A DNA stretch of 39,294 bases from an uncultured beta proteobacterium. GTDB lineage: Bacteria > Pseudomonadota > Gammaproteobacteria > Burkholderiales > SG8-41. The stretch spans positions 1 through 39,294 of the forward strand of contig CADECM010000055.1 of the NCBI GenBank assembly GCA_902825845.1, written 5' to 3'. This document shows, piece after piece, positions 35,150 to 39,294 of the stretch; the stretch's first letter is position 1, and each line of letters starts with the position of its first letter. The notes below the pieces were generated by a model. That model was not told where the DNA came from. It saw only the letters and a program-made list of their open reading frames with translations, and did no database searches. The translations under genes and the position numbers were made by a program.

Positions 35150-35710
35150 ATGAAAACGAAGTGGGCAGTTGTGACAGTGCTGGCAGCGGGCGGAATAACG
35201 GCGGCGCTGCCGGCCCACGCGCAGGTGAGCTACAAGGATATGGCCGATGCGCTGCATGCCGTGATGGAGTCCGATCGCACCGTGTATACGCGCATGGTGG
35301 TGAATCGCCTGGCGAACCAGGACAAGGTGATCAAGGCGTCCGAACATTTCAAGGACGACAAGGCGCTGCCGCTGCCGGCGCAGATGTTTCGCTTTGGCGC
35401 GGAGATGGTGGCCGAGAAGAAGCTGCCGTTCAGCTACTCGCTGCAGTCGATGTGGCCGATCAACAAGCAGAATGCGCCCAAGACGGCACTGGAAAAGAAG
35501 GGCCTGGATGCGGTTGCCAAGGACAATACCAAGCCCTTCTACGGCGAAGAAACGCTGGGCAAGACCAAGTACTTCACCGCGATCTATGCCGACAAGGCGG
35601 TAGCGCCGGCTTGCGTCACCTGCCACAACGAGCACAAAGACAGCCCCAAGACCGATTTCAAGATCGGGCAGACGATGGGCGGGGTGGTGCTGCGCATCCC
35701 GATGAAGTGA
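35150..35710 (+). CDS. DUF3365 (Tll0287-like) haem protein, periplasmic
   Basis: A 186-residue protein with a signal peptide (to about residue 25, AHAQ) and a DUF3365/Tll0287-like domain: VYTRMVVNRLANQDKVIKAS, FSYSLQSMWPINKQNAPKT and a C-terminal CVTCHNEHKDSPKTDF, which binds one c-type haem. Such domains are thought to be haem-based sensors or electron carriers. GAGGAG precedes the ATG. It is co-directional with the multihaem gene, 52 bases away. Confidence 0.85.
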   Translation: MKTKWAVVTVLAAGGITAALPAHAQVSYKDMADALHAVMESDRTVYTRMVVNRLANQDKVIKASEHFKDDKALPLPAQMFRFGAEMVAEKKLPFSYSLQSMWPINKQNAPKTALEKKGLDAVAKDNTKPFYGEETLGKTKYFTAIYADKAVAPACVTCHNEHKDSPKTDFKIGQTMGGVVLRIPMK

Positions 35711-35717
35711 GCGCGTC

Positions 35718-36107
35718 ATGCGCCGGATTGTCTCCCGTTGGTGGCTGGCGCCGCGCCACGCCCGCACGTTGGCAACGATAGCCATGACCGCGTTTGCGGG
35801 CGCGTCAGTCCATGCACAGAAGTACCCGGAGTTTCCTGGCGCGAATCTCAAGCACGGACGCAGTGTGTGGCTTGGCACCTGCGAGGCCTGCCACGCGAAT
35901 GACGTTGCCGGCGCGCCGCTGGTGACCCACAAGGCGGCTTGGGCGCCGCGGTTGGCGAAGGGCAGGGAAGCGCTTTACAAGAGCGCGCTCGGCGGATTGA
36001 CCGGACCCAAAGGCACGCAAATGCCGCCGCGCGGGGGCAATGATCGTTTGAGCGATGCAGATGTCAAGGCGGCGGTCGACTATATGACCGCCATTGTGAG
36101 CAAATAG
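35718..36107 (+). CDS. Small c-type cytochrome, periplasmic
   Basis: A 129-residue monohaem cytochrome with a signal peptide (AGASVHAQ cleavage region). The haem motif is GTCEACHAND, and the sixth ligand is likely the Met in GTQMPPRGG. This resembles cytochrome c5-like electron carriers. It begins seven bases after the DUF3365 gene, so the two are coupled in one operon. It is a plausible soluble partner of the multihaem protein. Confidence 0.88.
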   Translation: MRRIVSRWWLAPRHARTLATIAMTAFAGASVHAQKYPEFPGANLKHGRSVWLGTCEACHANDVAGAPLVTHKAAWAPRLAKGREALYKSALGGLTGPKGTQMPPRGGNDRLSDADVKAAVDYMTAIVSK

Positions 36108-36120
36108 GAGAACTGGAATC

Positions 36121-36531
36121 ATGACACCGCAACAAGTCGTGTTGGTCAAAGACAGCTGGCAAAAGGTAGTGCCGATCCGGGACACGGCCGCGGAGCTTTT
36201 TTACACCCGGCTGTTTACCCTGGACCCTGCATTGAAGGTATTGTTCAAGGGCGACATGAAGGAGCAGGGCCGCAAGCTGATGACCATGATTGCCACGGCT
36301 GTGAATGCCCTCGACAAGCTCGAGTCCATCGTGCCGGCGGTACTGGACCTCGGGCGCCGGCATGCGGGCTACGGCGTTCAAGCGGCGCACTATGGCACGG
36401 TCGCGACGGCGCTGCTTTGGACGCTCGGTCAAGGGCTGGGTGAGGCGTTCACGCAGGATGTCGAGCAAGCCTGGGTCGCCGCCTACACCGTTCTCGCCAG
36501 CACCATGCAGCAGGGTGCCGGCACTGCCTGA
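36121..36531 (+). CDS. Single-domain bacterial globin (Vgb-like)
   Basis: A 136-residue haemoglobin without a reductase domain. LVKDSWQKVVPIRDTAAELFYTRLF opens the A/B helices, the proximal His is in LGRRHAGYGV, and a Gln in MKEQGRKLM is at the distal position. Related globins bind oxygen and can oxidise nitric oxide to nitrate when given electrons. It is the last gene of the cytochrome block, 13 bases after the small cytochrome, with GGAGAA before the ATG. Protection from nitric oxide made during nitrite reduction is inference. Confidence 0.9.
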   Translation: MTPQQVVLVKDSWQKVVPIRDTAAELFYTRLFTLDPALKVLFKGDMKEQGRKLMTMIATAVNALDKLESIVPAVLDLGRRHAGYGVQAAHYGTVATALLWTLGQGLGEAFTQDVEQAWVAAYTVLASTMQQGAGTA

Positions 36532-36609
36532 GCGGGAGTAACGGTCCGTGCCGTCGGCCGTCGCCGATGTTGCGCGATGCGGGATTGAATGCCTTACGCA
36601 AGAATGACT

Positions 36610-36624
36610 GCGCGGGTCCCGCGC
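36610..36624. terminator. Short GC hairpin after the globin gene
   Basis: GCGCGG-GTC-CCGCGC, a 6-base-pair stem with a 3-base loop, with only scattered T residues after it. A weak terminator candidate in the 354-base gap before nrtA. Confidence 0.3.
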
Positions 36625-36745
36625 GTTTCGCTGTTTGCGTCATGACAGCGCCTTTGGGATTCCGGTTCAGTGCATCGTGCAAAAATTGTGCACCGCAATA
36701 GGGCGCCATCGAAACTTGTTCCCGAGCGAGGGTAATTTAAGAAAT

Positions 36746-36766
36746 ATTAATAAAATCATATAGTTA
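36746..36766 (+). promoter_or_regulatory. IHF-like element, copy i (nrtA promoter)
   Basis: ATTAATAAAATCA then TATAGTTA, one mismatch from WATCARNNNNTTR. It ends 27 bases before the sigma-54 promoter. A TGCA-N7-TGCA palindrome (about 36679-36693) and a TGCACC half-site lie further upstream. Confidence 0.58.
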
Positions 36767-36793
36767 GATAAACAGCTCGACTTTTCTTGCCGC

Positions 36794-36809
36794 TGGCACG
36801 GCGCTTGCA
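36794..36809 (+). promoter_or_regulatory. Sigma-54 promoter of nrtA
   Basis: TGGCACGGCGCTTGCA is a full sigma-54 match with GG and GC ten bases apart. Transcription should start near 36820, giving a leader of about 66 bases with AAAGGAAG before the nrtA ATG. Confidence 0.8.
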
Positions 36810-36885
36810 TAGTGGTAAATGAGTGCAGAAGACTGCACTGGTTGTGATCCTGGTAGTGCAAGCATTTTTCTGAAAGGAAGTCGAA

Positions 36886-38259
36886 ATGTCGAAGTGGCTG
36901 CGTGTTTCGGGAGGCCCTGCTGGCCGGCGGAAGTTTCTAAGCGGCTTGTCGGCGTTGGCCGGCGCAACGGCCATCGGTCTGCCCGCGCACGCGCAGAAAG
37001 TCCGCCCCGAAAAGGAGGCGCTCAAGTTCGGCTTCATCAAGCTCACCGATTGCGTGCCGCTGGTGATCGCCTACGAAAAGAAATTTTTTGAAGACGAAGG
37101 ACTGTTCGTCACACTGGAAGCGCAGGCCAACTGGAAGGTGCTGCTCGATCGTGTGATCGACGGCCAGCTCGATGGCGCACACATGCTCGCGGGACAGCCC
37201 CTGGGGGCGACGGTCGGAATCGGCACCAAGGCGGCCGTGGTAACCGCCTTTAGCATGGATCTCAACGGTAACGCCATAACCGTTTCCAACGACGTGTGGA
37301 AGGAAATGAAGAAACACCTGCCGGTAAAGGACGGCAAGCCGGTGCATCCGATCAAGGCAGACGCCCTGAAAAAGGTGGTCGACAAGTTCAAGGCCGAAGG
37401 CAAGCCATTCAAGATGGGCATGGTATTCCCGGTGTCCACGCACAATTATGAGTTGCGCTATTGGCTGGCGTCCGGTGGCATTCATCCGGGCTACTACTCC
37501 GCGCGGGACGTGAACGGGCAAACCGATGCCGATGTGCTGATATCCGTTACGCCACCGCCGCAAATGCCGGCTACCATGGAGTCGGGCACCATCCAAGGCT
37601 ACTGTGTGGGCGAGCCGTGGAACCAGCAGGCGGTGGCCAAGGGTATCGGCGTGCCGGTGATCACCGATTATCAAATCTGGAAGAACAATCCGGAGAAGGT
37701 GTTCGGCGTAAACAAGTCCTGGGCCGACAAGTATCCGCTGACCCACGTCGCGGTTGTCAAGGCGCTGATCCGCGCCGGCATGTGGCTCGATGCGAGCCCG
37801 GCAAACCGCAGGGAGGCCGCGAAAATCCTGTCGCGGCCGAATTATGTGGGCGCGGACGAGCAGGTTATCGTCAACAGCATGACCGGCACCTTCGAGTACG
37901 AAAAGGGTGACAAGCGGCCGCAACCGGACTTCAACGTGTTCTTCCGCCATTTCGCGACCTACCCGTTTTACAGCGATGCGATCTGGTACCTCACGCAAAT
38001 GCGGCGCTGGGGCCAGTTACCCGCGGGCAAATCCGACGCGTGGTATGCGGATGTCGCGAAGCAGGTTTATCTGCCGGATGTCTACATCAAGGCGGCCAAG
38101 GCGCTGATTGCCCAGGGCAAGGCCAGGGAAGCCGACTTCCCCATGAAATCGGACGGCTATCGCGGACCGCAGAGCGAGTTCATCGACGGCATCACCTTCG
38201 ACGCGAAAAAGCCGAACGAGTATCTCGGCAAATTCAAGATCGGACTCAAGGGTGCCTAG
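36886..38259 (+). CDS. nrtA: Nitrate ABC transporter substrate-binding protein
   Basis: A 457-residue CmpA/NrtA family binding protein. A twin-arginine leader ([19 protein letters not shown]) suggests Tat export, then [25 protein letters not shown] opens the mature fold. Other family segments are [38 protein letters not shown] and [12 protein letters not shown]. It captures nitrate or nitrite for uptake. It is followed by the permease gene. The promoter is sigma-54 type. Confidence 0.92.
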   Translation: MSKWLRVSGGPAGRRKFLSGLSALAGATAIGLPAHAQKVRPEKEALKFGFIKLTDCVPLVIAYEKKFFEDEGLFVTLEAQANWKVLLDRVIDGQLDGAHMLAGQPLGATVGIGTKAAVVTAFSMDLNGNAITVSNDVWKEMKKHLPVKDGKPVHPIKADALKKVVDKFKAEGKPFKMGMVFPVSTHNYELRYWLASGGIHPGYYSARDVNGQTDADVLISVTPPPQMPATMESGTIQGYCVGEPWNQQAVAKGIGVPVITDYQIWKNNPEKVFGVNKSWADKYPLTHVAVVKALIRAGMWLDASPANRREAAKILSRPNYVGADEQVIVNSMTGTFEYEKGDKRPQPDFNVFFRHFATYPFYSDAIWYLTQMRRWGQLPAGKSDAWYADVAKQVYLPDVYIKAAKALIAQGKAREADFPMKSDGYRGPQSEFIDGITFDAKKPNEYLGKFKIGLKGA

Positions 38260-38320
38260 AGGCAGCACGGGGTGACCGGCGCGCGACGAAAATCAGCGGC
38301 ATTGAAAAGGAAGAGTGGCC

Positions 38321-39091
38321 ATGGGAAGTTTGCTAAAACTATTTGGTGTGGGCGCTGGCGCCTCGCGCGAACAAAGCCGCGCGATTGCCCTGGCGGTCGG
38401 CATGCCGGCGGTGGCGATCGCGATCTTTCTGGTGCTGTGGTCAGTGAGCGCGGCACGCGTGCAGACCAGCCTGGGAACGGTCCCCGGACCGGTTCAGGTT
38501 TATCAGCAGGCGCTCACCCTGGTGGCCGATCACAAGGCTGAACGCGCCAAGGAGGCCGCTTTTTATCAACGGCAGGAAGACCGAAACCGCAAAACGCTGG
38601 CGGAAGATCCGGCGGCCAAGGTCACCATTCACGAGTGGACGGGGAAGCCGACCTATCTGGATCAGATTTTTACCAGCCTGAAGACCGTGTTCGCGGGCTT
38701 CCTGATTGCGACACTGATCGCGGTGCCGCTGGGCATTCTGTGCGGCTCGAGCAAGGTGATACAGGCCGCGCTCAATCCGATGATACAGATACTGCGGCCT
38801 GTCTCGCCGCTGGCGTGGTTGCCGATTGTGACACTGGTGGTGAGCGCGCTGTATGTGACCTCGGATGCGGCGCTGTTCCAGAAATCGTTTCTGGTGTCCG
38901 CGATCACCGTGACCCTGTGCTCGCTGTGGCCGACGCTGATCAACACTGCCGTCGGCGTCACGTCAGTGGATCGCGATCTGCTGAACGTGTCACGGGTATT
39001 GAATCTGCCGTGGGCCACGCGGGTGCGCAAAATCGTGGTGCCGTCGGCGTTGCCGTATATGTTCACCTGCATGCGCTTGTCGCTGGGCGTG
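38321..39091 (+). CDS. nrtB: Nitrate ABC transporter permease, truncated by a junction
   Basis: The open frame starts at ATG 38321 (GGAAG upstream) and reads through as the NrtB permease: an N-terminal helix AIALAVGMPAVAIAIFLVL, then VFAGFLIATLIAVPLGIL, SPLAWLPIVTLVVSALY and VSAITVTLCSLWPTLIN. The cytoplasmic coupling loop SRVLNLPWATRVRKIVVPSALPY is present, as is MFTCMRLSLGV. After that Val (codon 39089-39091) the family's final helices are replaced by an unrelated stretch. The gene is therefore incomplete here; the rest is annotated separately. Confidence 0.85.
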
Positions 39092-39294
39092 GGCGACGGC
39101 GCCGGGGCCGGCCGCAGCGTGCCCGCCGTCGTCGTACCGGGACGGGAGGCCGACCTGCTGCATGTCGCGGTCAACGGCACCACCGTGGCCGTGCAGGTCG
39201 CGTCGCCGGAGCGCTCACGCCGGCGCGGGAGCGCCAGCGGCGACGACACCGGCCCGCAACGGCTGACCGCCCCGATGCCGGGCAAGGTCGTCCG
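39092..39294 (+). other. Biotin-carrier-like fragment joined in frame to nrtB
   Basis: The frame continues without a stop into HVAVNGTTVAVQVASPERS, an Arg/Ser/Gly-rich linker, and LTAPMPGKVV at the end. APMPGKVV is the start of a biotinyl/lipoyl carrier domain as in acyl-CoA carboxylases, and the preceding strand is typical of the segment before it. Codon usage looks more GC-rich than nrtB. It is most simply a misassembly or chimeric contig end; a genuine rearrangement is less likely. Confidence 0.75.

Noticed and set aside
36679..36693. TGCA-N7-TGCA upstream of nrtA as an NtrC site
   Set aside because: The NtrC consensus has nine bases between the TGCA cores, so the spacing is wrong. It is mentioned only as a palindrome.
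39092..39294. A real NrtB-biotin carrier fusion protein
   Set aside because: The permease's final helices are missing and the joined stretch belongs to a carboxylase-type carrier, right at the contig end. Chimera is the simpler reading.

Overview
The window looks like a GC-rich betaproteobacterial chromosome, probably from an uncultured Burkholderiales-like organism. This is inferred from protein style (PA0069-type radical SAM protein, SodB, NasA ending in a BFD domain, NirBD), from TACAAT-type -10 boxes and from dense GC-rich coding. No rRNA, tRNA, CRISPR array or intact mobile element is visible. The last ~200 bases do not belong with the preceding gene and look like an assembly chimera.

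Positions 1-11,050 are general metabolism: a Tat-type PhoD phosphatase, an enolase-superfamily enzyme, a DUF2520 Rossmann protein, a pair of MaoC-like hot-dog proteins, a double hot-dog thioesterase, a PA0069-type radical SAM protein, PsiF, an exported PCMT-like methyltransferase, a PuuD-like membrane domain, iron superoxide dismutase and an exported DUF192 protein.

Positions 11,150-25,310 hold nitrate assimilation genes. nasA-cobA-nirB-nirD is a translationally coupled operon (all junctions are 4-base overlaps) that makes nitrate reductase, the first siroheme-branch enzyme and NADH-nitrite reductase. It is followed, after a DUF1348 gene, by a minus-strand group: rhodanese, OsmC, acyl-CoA dehydrogenase-like protein, rubredoxin-reductase fusion and a solitary NrtA-like binding protein. 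This group faces a NifA/NtrC-type sigma-54 activator across a 290-base spacer. The spacer contains an excellent sigma-54 promoter pointing at the minus-strand group.

Positions 25,600-31,070 are mixed small genes: SRPBCC, DUF6855, an ArsR-SRPBCC pair with two matching operator-like palindromes, DUF2214, VOC, SnoaL-like, a decayed LysE fragment, a YghU-type glutathione protein, an epimerase-like protein and a DUF35 remnant.

Positions 31,400-39,090 form a second nitrogen-linked block. A candidate NtrC site, an IHF-like site and a sigma-54 promoter precede a fusion protein (FAD/NAD reductase, [2Fe-2S] BFD domain and a bis-haem b membrane domain). Then come an 11-haem-motif cytochrome, a DUF3365 haem protein, a small cytochrome c and a single-domain globin. 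A further IHF-like site plus sigma-54 promoter precedes the nitrate transporter genes nrtA and nrtB.

The most striking signal outside genes is a 21-base AT-rich element found nine times, only in intergenic DNA. It has nine invariant columns and matches the IHF consensus WATCARNNNNTTR with an extra conserved 5' flank. Three copies lie 10-27 bases upstream of the -24 boxes of the three plus-strand sigma-54 promoters of the nitrogen genes.
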